From Guillardia theta CCMP2712 (lineage: Eukaryota; Cryptophyceae; Pyrenomonadales; Geminigeraceae): 38,722 nt of DNA. Below, piece after piece: positions 10,971 to 22,868 of this stretch (position 1 is its first letter; each line of letters opens with the position of its first letter). The notes beneath the pieces are model-generated. The model was not told the origin of the DNA and did not search any database. It was given only the letters and a program-made list of their open reading frames with translations. The position numbers and the translations under genes are program-made. The DNA is taken from NCBI RefSeq assembly GCF_000315625.1, contig NW_005434642.1:485869-524590 (forward strand). The letters run 5' to 3'.

Positions 10971-11889
10971 GCTGTCTCAGTGACTTGTTCTACTTGAACA
11001 GAGCGTGGATGCTGCGGAAGGGTGTGCTCTGAAGGTCAGCTGACTGGTGAACACGGGTGAAGATGAGAAGGAGGGTGGCGCTGGTTCAATCTTGTTAGGA
11101 GCTACTTGTTCGATCCAGTAGAAGCAAGTGGGAGAAGAAAGCTGCTGCAGACTGTAAGGGATCGAGGAGGAACTCTAGGAGGTGGGAGGGAGCCGGGAGG
11201 GAGCAGCACGAGTCAATGCAGCGGTTGCAGCTGCGTTATCCGAGTGCCATGGCAGCCAGAATTTTTGCTCCATCGAGGTAGACTCAATTATGTGGGGGTA
11301 GTATGCAGAAAGCTGTGGAGATACTAGGGGATTATGGGGTAAAGAGATGATATTTCTCGATTGTAACACTAAGTAATATTGCTATAGTGATCATATCATA
11401 TAAGTAAAGTCGAGCTGGTAGGTTGTGTACCAAAAATATCTAGGGGTACTTAGGGGGGTAGGGGTACGACCGGCAAAGCCGAAAACTGAAAGTGACCAAC
11501 GAGCCCTCATCCCCTCACTGATCGGAATTTCCGAGCCTCGGATCCGACGCACAAGGCTGCAGGATCCGACGGGCTGACTCCCGGATCCGACTCGGATCCG
11601 ATCCGGGACAGTGCCTCAGTGGTCCACCAGGCCGCCCCTCCCCCGGCCGGGGGCGAGTCCGTCCGGGCCCGGGTCGCGGCCCGCCGGGCGATTTCAGTGT
11701 GGCGGCAGATCATCGGAGAGTCGGACGATGACCGGGTTTGGGTGGGATATCCTTCAAAGGGTGGGTCATAAGGGGTCAAGGGGTGGGTGGGTGGTTGAAG
11801 GGATAGATGATGACCGACAACAGGGGAGGGGGGATGAAGAAGGAGAGAGGGAAGGAGCGTGACTCAACAAAGCACACTTAGCCGACGAG
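10971..11889. other. Divergent intergenic region with GGATCCGA cluster
   Basis: No gene seen. G-rich segments lie at 11290-11345, 11440-11475 (two GGGGTAC words; GGGGTACT at 11443-11450) and 11735-11850. A GC-rich stretch at 11530-11720 contains a cluster of four GGATCCGA words within about 65 bp, followed by CCCGGCCGGGGGC. Confidence 0.55.
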
Positions 11890-12147
11890 ATGCAAAGATC
11901 ACGGGGAGTGCAGAAGAAGACAGCAGAAATGATGAGATCGAAGGTGAGAAAGCTGAGCACAAAGAATGTCCTGGTTTTCTCCGACGAGCACGGTGTGTAC
12001 GTGGAACGCTTCGCTAGGGTTCCGCCACAAATGAAACCAGCAACTTTGTCAGAGGTATTGAAAGAGGGGAAGAGCATCTTCTTCGAAGAAGAAACTACAG
12101 CCATGGAAGATATCTCTCTGAGACTTGACTTGACTGTCAAGCTGTGA
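11890..12147 (+). CDS. 85-aa hypothetical protein
   Basis: A single uninterrupted frame encodes 85 residues: a basic start (MQRSRGVQKKTAEMMRSKVR), then a mixed region VLVFSDEHGVYVERFARVPP and an acidic patch FFEEETTAMED. Composition is balanced and not low-complexity, unlike chance frames nearby, which supports a real gene. No signal peptide, membrane segment or recognised motif. It could also be one exon of a longer gene, but the stop is followed only 67 bp later by the end of the convergent gene. A G-rich tract precedes it. Function unknown. Confidence 0.5.
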   Translation: MQRSRGVQKKTAEMMRSKVRKLSTKNVLVFSDEHGVYVERFARVPPQMKPATLSEVLKEGKSIFFEEETTAMEDISLRLDLTVKL

Positions 12148-12214
12148 AAGTAGACATTTTGATCCGATTAGTCCATTTGGAGTCAGCAACCGGCATGCGT
12201 TTATACACATACAA

Positions 12215-15200
12215 CTAAAGCATGACAGGGATTGATGTCAACCCCGATCTTGTCTTTCTCACCAACACTTTCCTCGTGTCTCGCTGTGCAGCATTGAACT
12301 TCTCGACGTAGTAGTCAACACCAACATGTGCTTTGGGACTCGGAGATGCCAGGTGGTCGTCCGTGAGAGAAGAGTGAATCACATCTCGAATCGTCTAGAG
12401 GGAAGCAAGAGTAACTACAACATCAGACAGCAGGGCATGCGAGATGCTTGTCGTCACCTTCATGATTGCCTCGTATAGATATCTCCTCTTCGTCACGTCT
12501 CGGTGCAGTACATCGACTACCTCTGCGACAGACTTGCTAAGAGCTTGGTTCGCTCTGTGCGCGGCGATTTCTCTTTCACTCTTCCTGCTGTCGTGAGCGT
12601 CTTGGATTGGCGCAAGTCAACGAAGACCAGCATACGATGATATCGCAACACACCTCGCAATCGTGAATGCGACTCCCCATGGAGCAAGAGGTGCTGAAGA
12701 AGCGTTCAATCATAATCCCAGGGGGCAGGGAGGATGACTCTTACTTCGATGTTGTTCCTCATCTTATCTACAGCCGGCCTTCTGTTCCCGTTCTCTCTCA
12801 GAGTGCTCAGGAAGGATCGGGCAGCCTGATCATCTGGAGGGGCCAACATCAATCTCCCTCCCATCCTCGCCCTCGCTCCTTTACCCACGGGCTCGACGAA
12901 GGAATGGCAGGATCGCTCGTCCTCACGGGACTTCAACTTCATCACGATGTCTGCGTCGACCACGTTCGGGCTCTGACACGTTGAGCAAGCGATCAGAGAA
13001 ACTTGTCCAGGTCGGGGAAGACTGCCTGACTGTCTCACCGTGTCGGGGGGGTTTACCTGCCGATCCTCTGCAAGGAACAGTGAGGCCTCAAGGCGGTCAA
13101 GAAGGGACATGCGGGGGTGTCCTACCCATCTCAACGTTCAAGTCGATGCTTTGACACTTGTTCTCGTGCAAGCTCCTCGGGGCACTCCCTCCCTCCGTGT
13201 ACCTCGTCGCAAGCTCCCGGTGAGGATGGCCTGTTCTCACCCACGAGCTGATCATCTGAAGGCATCGGTCAGCGCATCTTGTTGGTGCCAGCAGCGATCT
13301 CACATGCTGCAAGCTCATCTCTTCCTGACCGTTGCTGGCAGCCTTGAGGGGATCGACATGATCTCCCCTTGCGGCGTTGGTTTGCATGAATTTGTTCGCT
13401 CTGATCAGAATCCCTTGTATTGTTTCCTGGCAACGCGAATCAACCCCACAAGATCTAGTGAGATGTTGTTGAAAGACCGTTTCTTCTTCATCAATCCGCC
13501 CGAATATCTTCTGTTGGACTAGAACGAGGTTGTCGATCATCCCTGAGCTGAACAACTCGGTCAAGAGTGCTCATGGCATGTGATGTTCGTCTCGAACCTG
13601 ATCATTGTCACGCGGTGTTCGTCTAGCTCGAACAACGTCTCTACCCTTCTCAAGATATCCTTGAGGTTCCAGGTGACACCACAGAACTCCTCTCCTCGAA
13701 CTGAGGCTGATAGAAGCTCGAGCTGCAGATGCAAGTCAACGAGACCTCGCCGCGAAGCTTCCGCGTACCATCATGTCAAAGATTTGCTGTGGCACAACTC
13801 TGACAGGAGCGCACTGATATCAGCAACACTGTGTGAGGTCGCAACAATCTCTCACTCAGATGGGGTCTTGTTCGAGGGCGCTCCGTTGATGCTGATCCAG
13901 GCCAGCAGACAGAAACCCGCGATGGTTCCCTTGACAGAGCAATCAGTTCTGCTTCTGTATAACAGCTGCAAGCTCGAGCGAATCCCCCTATTGCAAGAGA
14001 TAAGAATCCTTGCTCATAGATCGCGCAAGAAGTACAGGTTGTTCTCTTTCATCAATCTGCTGGAAACCGTGAAATTACTGAGATGCATGAATATCGCTGC
14101 TGCCTTCATTCTATGCATTTCAACACCTGCATTACATCAGAGACTGTTGAGTTTTTCTGATTTCACACCGTTCCGTAAGATGTTGGTAAGGATGGCCAGG
14201 ACTGGGGATCGCTTGCTGATCTCGACGGACACCTTCAAGATTCAGTCACACGATCAAGGGTCTGAGCTTCGAAGATACATCTTCTCTTCTCAGCTCCACG
14301 AGCTTATGGAGTAAAGATAGAGCGCCTGCAACAGTATGACACCAACCTTGTAGAGCATTATGCATTCTGACCGTAAACTTCATCTAAGGATGGGGAGGAA
14401 AGAGACAGCAGAGACTCTTCAAAGAAATCCTCCTCTCGCACCAATAGCCTCCCGACACTGGGATATCGAACAATGAGCCTACCAACTTGCATGCAAGCTA
14501 GAAATTTGTGACTGGGCGCGGATCGTTTCCATATTTCAAGCAGCAGCTGCGTTGCCGACATCAGTTTCTGCTTTCAACCATCCTTCCTCACCGCGACTGA
14601 CGCTTGATGCAACTCTTCAGCTGGAGACATACAACCCAACCATGCAGCAACCATGCAGCCTTCTTCGAGATACTGCGGCAGACAATCTCAGAACCAGAGT
14701 GCCAAGGGTCCTCAAACCTACTTCACATGCGCATCGTGCCTTTGGGGAGTTGAATTCCATCCATTTGTAAACCTCAAGTAGCTTCTTGAACAGGTTGAGA
14801 TCTGAACTCGCATCATCGGATATCAAGTTTTTCTCGAGCTCTGGTCTCCTACCTAGATGCTCAACGACACGCCCACTCATTACCCCTGAGAGTTTCCTCA
14901 ACCCATGCAGAATTTTCCTGTTAGGGTATAAGGACACAGCAAGCTGTTGGTTACAAGATACATGGCTGAGTACTCAGGGGAAGCAGCTCTCGTCAGAGAG
15001 TAAAGACTAGCATGAATCTCCGTCAGATACTTTGTTGAAAGCTTTTCCTTGATCTCCTGCCATCAGTTTCATCAGTGCACAGACGATCACCCCCACCAGC
15101 TACCTCCTGGGAGATGACAAGGTGGTGGTCATGCCCGTATACTGCCATGCAATCGCATACGTCCGAAGGCAAAACCCCATCGATGAACGACCAAAAGTCT

Positions 15201-15349
15201 TCATCCATCCTCTGGAAACATTCAGTCACCTGGATATATTCCATACCCCTCCTTCACAATCTTTTGCTCTGTGCCTATCCTCGCCGTTGCCTTCTTGTGT
15301 CATCTCAACGATTCTCAATCACACGGATGTTGCTCAGACTATCAAACAT
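12215..15349 (-). CDS. Large helical-repeat (HEAT/armadillo-like) protein, unidentified
   Basis: A many-exon gene read from an ATG at 15349 (MFDSLSNIR) to a TAG at 12217-12215. Recognisable coding pieces in order include DEDFWSFIDGVLPSDVCDCM, EIKEKLSTKYLTEIHASLYS, LEKNLISDDASSDLNLFKKL, YLEEGCMVAAWLGCMSPAEE, LLLEIWKRSAPSHKFLACM, ALSLLHKLVELRREDVSSKL, VEISKRSPVLAILTNILRNG, GTIAGFCLLAWISINGAPSN and DILRRVETLFELDEHRVTM. The C-terminus is charged and coiled-coil-like (DAHDSRKSEREIAAHRANQ, then VGVDYYVEKFNAAQRDTRK). Leu-rich amphipathic helices dominate, as in armadillo or HEAT solenoids. Introns are mostly 42-65 nt. I am sure that a minus-strand gene is here but not of every exon, and I do not recognise the family. 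Confidence 0.6.
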
Positions 15350-15534
15350 TACAAAGTTCCTGGACTATAAAGCCCATCTTTAGTCTGCACATTTTGGGCG
15401 ATTCCTCTCCTATTATCCTCTCATGCTCCCGCCCCATGTCCCGGGCCGTTTGGACATCATATTCGAATCGTACATGTCATTCAGCATTCTACTGGCTCCT
15501 CTTCCTTCTCCCTGCTTCCTCGTTGTTTGGCTGC

Positions 15535-15572
15535 TTCCCTTCCCTTCCCTTCCCTTCCCTTCCCTTCCCTTC
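15535..15572. repeat. (CCCTT)n microsatellite
   Basis: About seven tandem copies of CCCTT in the promoter-side flank of the minus-strand helical-repeat gene. Confidence 0.9.
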
Positions 15573-16029
15573 AACTCCAACAGCGTCGGATCTAGCATTC
15601 ATCGAAATAAGCCGCTACCGCTATAAAAGGGACCGGCGGACCATTGTGACCACCCCCGTTGTCCCCTTCCTTCGGAAGTTCCACACCCACCCACCCATGA
15701 GACAACCTCCGTGACCACCCCATCTCATAACCTTCCAAGTACCCCACCCTACCTACTGGAAACCCAGCCGGCTCGGAGTACAGAGGCAAATCGCGAGTAG
15801 TATCGGGCCTACCACTGTCAACCCTACCCCACCCTCCCTTTGCGATAATAACCTACCCTCGAAATTGCCACGGCCCCTAGTCAAACCACCCGGTTCATGA
15901 TGTCAGTCATAGGGACCCCCCGTCGCCGAGTTTGTTCTTCAAGTTGGTATCAAGTACTACTGAGCCGTGACCCGGTGGTTGCCAACTGAAGTTAACTGTG
16001 AGCTAGTATGGCAATGAGCTTTACTTAAC

Positions 16030-17480
16030 TGGTACCTTCTACCGGCCGCGTCGCCGGAGCCTCCGCTACCGTACTAGGCGGCCCCGGCCGGGGGCCGGGT
16101 CCACTCAGGCCTCACTGAGTCACTGTGACTGGCGCCGCGACCGGCGGCCGGGCCGGCGGCCCGGCGCGCGGGGCCGGGACTGACCGTACCCCGGGCCCTG
16201 CTGAAGCGAGCCAGACAGCTTATTTCAGATCGGAGGCTCTACACTGGGACAGACAGGCCCCGGGGTCACTAGTATGGGACTGGCAGTCGCCGGAATCATG
16301 CCATCATACGGTAATAGAAAGATCGGACCGCGGCCGCCGCCGGGAGTCCGGGGGCCGGGCACACTACTAGGCTACGGCACGAGACGCTCCGATGACGACG
16401 GTACGGTACTGTAAGCCTTCCAGTGAAGGCCCGGGCGCGGCCCGGGCTGCAGCGCGGCCGCTCCGACAGTCAGCGCCGGGCGTGACGGTCACGGGTGCCC
16501 GCGACGGTATCATGCCGGCGTAGACCGGCCGCCGGGCACCGGCGGCGTCCCGGGAGGCTGCGCCGCCGTGACTCTCCGGCGGACTGCAGGCTGCTGAGCC
16601 CGGCTCCTAGCCTAGTAGCTGCTACTGAGGCTGAGCCTCCCGGCCGCCGGAGGCTCGGAGCCGCGGTTGGACAGTGAGGGAACTTCCGATTCAAGTTCGG
16701 AATGCCGCTTGTCCTGCTCGGCCTATGTCGGAACGAGTCTTTCTCAGGCCCTGAGGCCAGGGCCGCCGGACTGAGCCCGGCGTAGCCTATGGGCCCTCGC
16801 CCCGGCACCGGGCACCCGGTTCAGCGCCCGGCGGCGGGGCGGGGCGGCTCGACTCGGTCGGACCGCGACCGGTACCGTACGCCGTCACCCGACGGTCCGG
16901 TCCCGACTCGGATGCCGCGTCGGTCGACGGTCACCATGACTGGCACGCCGGGTGATCCAGGGCCCTACCGTATCCGGGAGTCCTCGTCGGACTGAGTCCC
17001 CGGAGGGCGGCGCTCGGAACTTGACCGGTCCAGTCCGACGGGACTCCGCCGGGGAGTCCGCCGGGCAGCGTGGGCATGCAGCCGCGGCCGCGGCGGCACG
17101 GTTCAGGCTGAGTCGGGCCGGCGGGAGTCTGTGGCAGGCTTCAGAGTTCAACTGGCCCTGGCAAGTTCGAAGGTTCAATGTGTCACTGAGCCCGGCGGCC
17201 CCCGCCGGGCGCCGGGCGGCCCGGCCCCCGCGCGGCCGGGCCGGGCGGCGTCCGCGGCGGCACCCCCGTCACGATGGCACGTGACAGTGCCGGGCTCGCC
17301 GGGAGGGCCGGGCTGACTCTGGCACTGAGTCGGCCCGGCGGGCCGGGCCGCGGTGCCGGGCCGCGGTGCGGCCGCGGCGCCGTGTCCCGCCGGATCATGG
17401 CAGTGATCCGAGGCTCTATCACCCGCTGCCTCGGGCCCACGCAGCTAGGCGCGGCAACAATGAGGCGGACTCGGCGGGGT
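16030..17480. repeat. GC-rich island of degenerate GGCCCGG-type words
   Basis: About 1.4 kb dominated by words such as GGCCGGGCC, CCGGGCCC, GACTGAGTC and GGCCCGGC, far richer in GC than neighbouring genes. Open frames cross it because it is poor in stop codons, but they are Gly/Pro/Arg/Ala strings with no family resemblance. It does not resemble rRNA. Shorter patches of the same vocabulary occur at about 4115-4200, 11530-11720, 32460-32600, 32750-32850, 35525-35700 and 38130-38420. Confidence 0.6.
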
Positions 17481-17680
17481 CGAGATCAGTTTTTCGAATT
17501 GGAACGGGACCCTGCGTGGGTAGGGTCATCAGAAAAGTAGGGGTACTTGATAACATAAGTGGTTATCTTACCCAACATTTAGTGGGGATTGGGGGGGGGA
17601 GTTGTAATCCAGTGGTGGATCCATTCCCATCATGGGTAGGGGTGGTTGATATTCAAATCAATCCGTTGCGAGCGACGATG

Positions 17681-17806
17681 AGTGAACGTAGCTTTGAAGC
17701 GAGAGGAAGAGGAGGAGGAAAGGGAAGAGGAAGAGGAAGAGGAAGAGGAAGAGGAAGAAGAGTATCAAAAGTGACCAAGAAGAAACTCAGCATGTCCCGA
17801 AGATGA
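17681..17806 (+). CDS. Possible 41-aa RG-rich peptide
   Basis: An ATG-initiated frame (MSERSFEARGRGGGKGRGRG, then VSKVTKKKLSMSRR and stop) lies in a GGAAGA repeat upstream of TPX2. It resembles an RGG-box tail, but the repeat alone would create this. It could be a real small basic protein, an upstream exon or chance. Low confidence. Confidence 0.2.
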   Translation, partial: SERSFEARGRGGGKGRGRGRGRGRGRRVSKVTKKKLSMSRR

Positions 17807-18184
17807 GGAAGAGGAAGGAGGCAAGATGGATGTGCAGGACGAAGCCGGCAGGAAGAAGTGCAATTGAAACGGGTGAGAGAAGAAGGGGGCAAGAGGAAGA
17901 AGCAAGCACAACATTCAAACTAGATTGAAAACACGCACCATGATTGCATCGAAGAAACAAATAACAGAAGATTGAGGTGTTCTAGAAAGATTTCAAACAT
18001 TCTGTTTGTTAAGTTCTGGTAAGAACTGACTGGTTATGAACTGGTTATTTACAAGGGACGATTCAAAAGAGAGTTTAGTTTTATGTTTCTAGCAAGATAA
18101 TCGAGGCAGGGAGCAAACGATTCTGTTGTTCTAAAACCTCAATCCAGGATTGGACTCTGTATGCATTAAGATTGCACAGTTGCA

Positions 18185-21100
18185 ATGAGTGTGCCAGTTT
18201 ACGACCCCAACTTCGAATTTAATGCGCCGAAGGTGACAGACAATCTTTTTCTCGACGGAACACAGGCTGACATTTCACACCCAGTTCCATGACTTTGCCA
18301 ACCCAAGTGAAGAGGAAGATGCTGATTCTTGGTTTGACAAGGTAGATTCTTCGGGGAAGAAGGTGGGATAGGCACGACTCTGATACCAGCCACTTACCCG
18401 CTGATTGCAGCTATTGAGACCGGACAAGGCAAGACCCACGGAAGAGAACATGGACACTGAGATGACAGAGGCTGGTGAAGTGACGGCCGATGCAAACTCA
18501 CACCCCGCTGTCTCCGAGGATGTGCACATGGAAGAAGAGTCCTGTGCAGCGGAGGCTCAGAATTTGGAGGTTCATGTGAACAGCGAGCCTGAACCGTTTG
18601 CTTCAAATGAGGTGACGCTTTCGAGTAGAACCACGAGTGTGTGACGCTGATGGGAAGGAGAAGAAGGAGAATCAAGAAGCCAATGTCCCAGCGCCTACCA
18701 AAGCACATGATTCTAACGTCACAGAGAACAAGGATGCGCCAATGCAGACTCGTCAGAGCAAGAAGTAAGTTGGGCAGAGCGTGAGTCACGTCAAGAGTTC
18801 TGACCTTTCGAAAATAGCATGTCCAAACTCACAGAGAACATTCTTGCTCTTGCTGAATTCAAAGCGAATGAGAAGAAGCTCGTCGAAATCGCTTCTAGCA
18901 ACCTTGCAGAAGCTGTTGGTGGGTATTTTGCGGATCGTTCCTGTTGGTGATGACCGTGTTGCAGTGGAAGGAGCTTGGGACTCCAAGTCGCCTCTCGTCA
19001 AGAAGAGGCAGTCAAGAGAAGTGGCAGACGACAAGGATCTGCACAAGAAGGCTGTTTCCAAGGCCTCAGCCACCACTGAGGAGCCTACCAAGAAAAAGGC
19101 TAAGATGCATGAGAAGGACACGAAAGGCTCCCCCGTCGAGATGAAGACTCCTTCCTTCTCTCGCTTTGGAAGCAGCCGCACCGGCAGCGTGTCCTCGGCG
19201 AGAAGATCCACGTCAGCGCCTCGCCACCGTCCTTCCGCTACTCCGAGCTCGTCCTGCAAGACTCCTTCATCTGTTTTCAGGTAGCTCAACTTGCTTCTCC
19301 TGCTCTCTTGCTGACTCGCCGTTCAAGGCCAACTGCAGCGAGCTTGGCCAAAGCTGAGTCGACGAAGAAGAGGCTCATGTCCGAGCGATCGGTCGAGGGC
19401 TCTGCCTCCAAGCTGAGACCTCGCTCTGCCTCCAAGCTCACCGTCCCCATCAGCCCCAAGCTGTCGAGCAGCTCCCGCTTTCGACGTCGAGCCTCCAATT
19501 CGGACCTGACGAGCTTGAGCCAGAGCTCGATCCGATCTGAGAGAAGCTCGAGCAGGTCGGTTTCCTTTCTCCTCGCTTGAGCGCTCACCTCCCTGCTCCT
19601 GCAGCATCAAGTCTTCCTCCTCCTACACGCCATCCCGACTGACCGTGCCCAAGTCACCGAAGCTGTCCCACCGATCCTCCTCTCGCCCGAAGAAAGAGGT
19701 TGACAGCGACACCCGACAGATGGAAGAGGCGCAGGCTGCCATTGAGAACATGAAGAAGAGGAGGAAGGTGAGGCAACACAGAGGCAGAGGAGCATTGGGC
19801 CTGACAGCTCTCGACCAGATGGGCGAGGCTCGCTTGAAGGGGATGCTGCAGCCGAAAGGAGAGGCCGGTGGCATGGCCATCAGGTACGGGAGGAGGAAGG
19901 GAGAAGGTTTCTGCTTGGCTCACTACAACTTCAGGTCTACCAAGGGCTTGACTGTCCCCGTCAGCCCCAACCTGAGAACTTCCCTACGGGAGAGGTCTGT
20001 CTCCGACTGCGACACCTCGGACGCCGAGGTGCCGCTCGGTGAGCGCCTGCGTCAGGTGAGGCCTACGAGTCCTCAAGCTCCTCCTCTTACGCTGCTCCCC
20101 GCCCCAGCATGAGAAGTCCACCAGAGTCCACACTAAGGTGACAAGAGAGAGAGGCTGAGGAGGCAGGCGCTGACACGTCCGTCCCTCTCTCCCCTCCTCT
20201 CGTCTCGCAGAAGACTTCTCCCAAGTCCAACATGCCGCTCAAGCTCACGGAGCCCAAGACTCCTGAGTTCAGTTCCTTCCGCCGCTCAACTCGTCACGTG
20301 AAGAGTCAGGCGGAGCGCGAGGAGGAGGAGCTGGAGGAGATGAAGAGGAAGCAGTTCAAGGCCAGGCCCCTCAACGACAAGATCCTCTCCAGCTGTGGAG
20401 ACCTTGGAGTCCCCAAGGTCTCTTTGCACTTGATCGAGAGGACGACGAGGGGGCGCTGGAAATGACCACGCTTGTGCAGGTACAGAAGAAAGCTCTCACA
20501 ACTCCCTGCGGTCCTCGCCTCCGCTCGGAGGACCGTGCCATGCGCTCTCGCTCCTCCTCGCTTGACAGTCTCAGCTCGCTCTCCACTGAGAGGTTCCTCC
20601 TGCTCCGCTCTCGCTCCTTTGCTGACTTCCCCCAGCCTCGGCAGCAGCTTCAAGGCTCGCCCTGTCCCCAAGGCTGTTCGAGCTGCCCCCAAACCGTCAG
20701 CCACCCCTCGTCAGGTGACAGAGGAGGAGGAGGAGGAGGAGGAGGAGGAGGAGGAGGAGAGTGATGGTGGTACAGGAGCGTAAGTTAACGATCCCCACCT
20801 CTCCCAACCTCGCCACGAGATGTCGCGTGCGCAATCAGTCGATGTCTGCATCGTCGGATGACGAGAAGTGGAGCTTCAAGGCCCAGCCCGTGCCGGACAT
20901 GAACAGGAAGTTCGTCCCCAAGCACGACCACGTCAACCTCACGGAGCCCGAGCCCTTCCACCTCTCCACAGAGGACAGGCACCGGATGCACGAGGAACAG
21001 ATGAAGAGGAGGATGGAGGAGGAGGAGAAGAAGCAGAGGGAGTCGCGCGTCTTCAAGGCCAACCCCGTCCGCAGCGCCTCAGAGCTGAACAAGATCGGAG

Positions 21101-21621
21101 TTGGCAGCGTGGAGAAGAAGAGTCTGACGGAGCCGAAGCCCTTCAACCTGCGGTCAGAGACCCGGCACGAGCACTTCTCGCAGATGTGGGAGATGCAGGT
21201 GGAGAAGGACCTTGAGAACGAGAGGGCCAAGTTCTCCTCCTTCACTGCCCGGGCCGTTCCCAAGACCGTCACCGACAGCTCGAAAGTCTTCACCCCCCGT
21301 CGAGCGTCGAAGCCACTGACCGAGGTGAGGGAGTTCGATCTCAACGTGGACAGGAGGGGAGAGATGAGGAAGGAGTTCGAGAAGCGCCGCGCGGACAAGG
21401 AGGCGATGATGGAGGCCGAGAAGCGGGAGGAGGAACGGAGGAGGCAGGAGGAGGAGCAGCGGGAACTTAAGGAGCTTCGGCAGTCGATGACGATCAAGGC
21501 TCGTCCTGTGCCTGAGTCTGTGTACACGGCCGTACAGGAGATCCAGCGATCGACGAAGCCGCTGACGGAGCCGATCTCACCGCATTTCCGCACCGACATG
21601 CGATTACGCAGCAGGGTGTGA
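18185..21621 (+). CDS. TPX2: TPX2 spindle-assembly factor
   Basis: TPX2 binds microtubules and activates Aurora kinase at the spindle. Exon 1 (18185-18232) MSVPVYDPNFEFNAPK and exon 2 (18285-18341) FHDFANPSEEEDADSWFDK, joined over a 52-nt intron, form the TPX2 N-terminal signature (FEFNAPK-FHDF...DSWF), the Aurora-binding region in known members. An acidic linker follows, then a basic, Ser-rich region, and about ten copies of the TPX2 repeat K-x-LT-x-P-x-x-P/F-x-L...R: SKLTVPISPKL, SRLTVPKSPKL, KGLTVPVSPNL, LKLTEPKTPEF, KALTTPCGPRL, RKLTIPTSPNL, VNLTEPEPFHL, KSLTEPKPFNL, KPLTEVREFDL and KPLTEPISPHF. They are interleaved with FKARPVP-type motifs and Glu/Arg coiled coil. The last coding exon is long (about 20776-21621). 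AATAAA at 21682-21687. Confidence 0.93.
20721..20759. repeat. (GGA)n microsatellite in a TPX2 intron
   Basis: About 13 copies of GAG/GGA between the GTGACAG donor and GGTACAG acceptor of a short TPX2 intron. It could be misread as an acidic Glu run. Confidence 0.85.
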
Positions 21622-22868
21622 GGAGGGTAAACTTAAACCGACGAGGAGAGACTAACTGAGGACCAAGTGACTAACTGTAAGAATAAACACACTTGAAGAA
21701 GCTGCGGGAGCCGTCTCATCAGCTTCTTGCTGGCTCTGAACTTCAAAAGTCCATCTGGTGGCTGACCTGCGGCAGGAGCTTCGAATTCCTGCGTATCTAA
21801 ATTATTCCTCAATATAGAAATAATACCGGATTTTGAATGCCTTTCCCCGAGTCTTCAGTACCCCACCCCCTGAAATCTCCACCCCTCCTACAAAAGCAAA
21901 TTGACCCCTCCTTACTACCTTTATGATACCCCTACCTACAAAAATTCAGTAACTTTCACTGCTACTACAGATCGCTCCTACCCCTTTGACCCCCTTTTGT
22001 CACTACCCCCTTGTTTGACTTCCACCCACCCCCCATGACATAGATCAGTACCCCCAATTAAGTCACCCCTACCACCACCCCTACCACAATCGGGTTGTAC
22101 CCGTACCTCACCCTGGACCCACCTTACCCGACATCAACTGTGATCACTACCTACCCCTTTTCCACCTCACTTTGGTCCACCCCAACCTGCTGAAAATTAT
22201 CCCCTACCCTATTTTTGGTAACAGGTACCCCTAACCCATAAATTCATTGCCTGTCATTTTGTATCAAATTTTGTCCAGGGGTACTGACCCTGACCCTTAT
22301 GAATTGGACCCCCACCCCCTATGTATTGACCCCCACCTACTAGGCCGTTCTCATACAAACGCTTGCTGGCTATGCCGAGCAGACGAGCAAGCAGCAGAGG
22401 AGGAGGAGGGGAGGGAGGAGAGAAGAAAGAAGAGGAGGACGAGGAGGACGAGATTGTCTATGAAGAGAAGGAGGAAGAGGAGGCCAATAAGCTCGAAGAG
22501 GGGAGTTGTGATGACCTCAGGTCAGAGGGGAAGCAGGAACCAGTGACGTCGGAGTTAAGATAAGTCGGAAAAGAAGAGGAGCAACCAATATCTGAGGGCG
22601 CCTAGATGGCAGATGAAAAAACATTCCTAGGAAAGGTATCAGAGACCTGTGAGGCATCCTAGTCGGTTGTTGAAATACGTCTGCAAATGGGCGTAAGAAT
22701 TCGTGAAATCGCAAACTTCTGAAAATTCGCAACTATCGGATGATCGTTCTCAACGAATCACACACAATGTTTGCTATGTTCGGATGTAGAAAGAGCAAAT
22801 GTGCCTGACTGAACTTGTTCTGCTCTTGGACTGATCTGCTCTGATCCTGCTGGTCGTCCAGCTCCTTT
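21622..22868. other. Intergenic region between TPX2 and kinesin
   Basis: TPX2 3' UTR, then a C-rich tract at 21840-22340 full of TACCCC and CACCCC words (AGTACCCC at 21857-21864 and 22047-22054, and GGGGTACT in the other sense at 22278-22285). An acidic 64-residue frame (about 22372-22563, MPSRRASSRGG then Glu/Asp-rich) may be a 5' exon of the kinesin gene or chance in a GAG repeat. Unremarkable sequence follows to 22868. Confidence 0.5.
21682..21687 (+). other. Candidate polyadenylation signal AATAAA (TPX2)
   Basis: AATAAA about 60 nt after the TPX2 stop codon. Confidence 0.4.

Larger units (their letters stand above)
15350..18184. other. Large divergent intergenic region with GC-rich island
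   Basis: 2.8 kb between the divergent starts of the helical-repeat gene and TPX2. A CCCTT microsatellite lies at 15535-15572, a C-rich tract (G-rich on the minus strand) at 15640-15860 with AGTACCCC at 15738-15745, then a GC-rich island (about 16030-17480), a G-rich tract (17500-17645) with GGGGTACT at 17540-17547, a GGAAGA-repeat stretch (17700-17760), and AT-richer DNA before TPX2. Apart from a possible short RG-rich frame I see no gene. Confidence 0.55.

Noticed and set aside
16030-17480. Possible rRNA operon or protein genes in the GC island
   Set aside because: No rRNA-like conserved segments were recognised, and the frames are Gly/Pro/Arg/Ala strings expected from GC-rich DNA.
18786-19289. 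167-codon minus frame opposite TPX2
   Set aside because: It is antisense to TPX2 coding exons, whose reading fits the TPX2 pattern.
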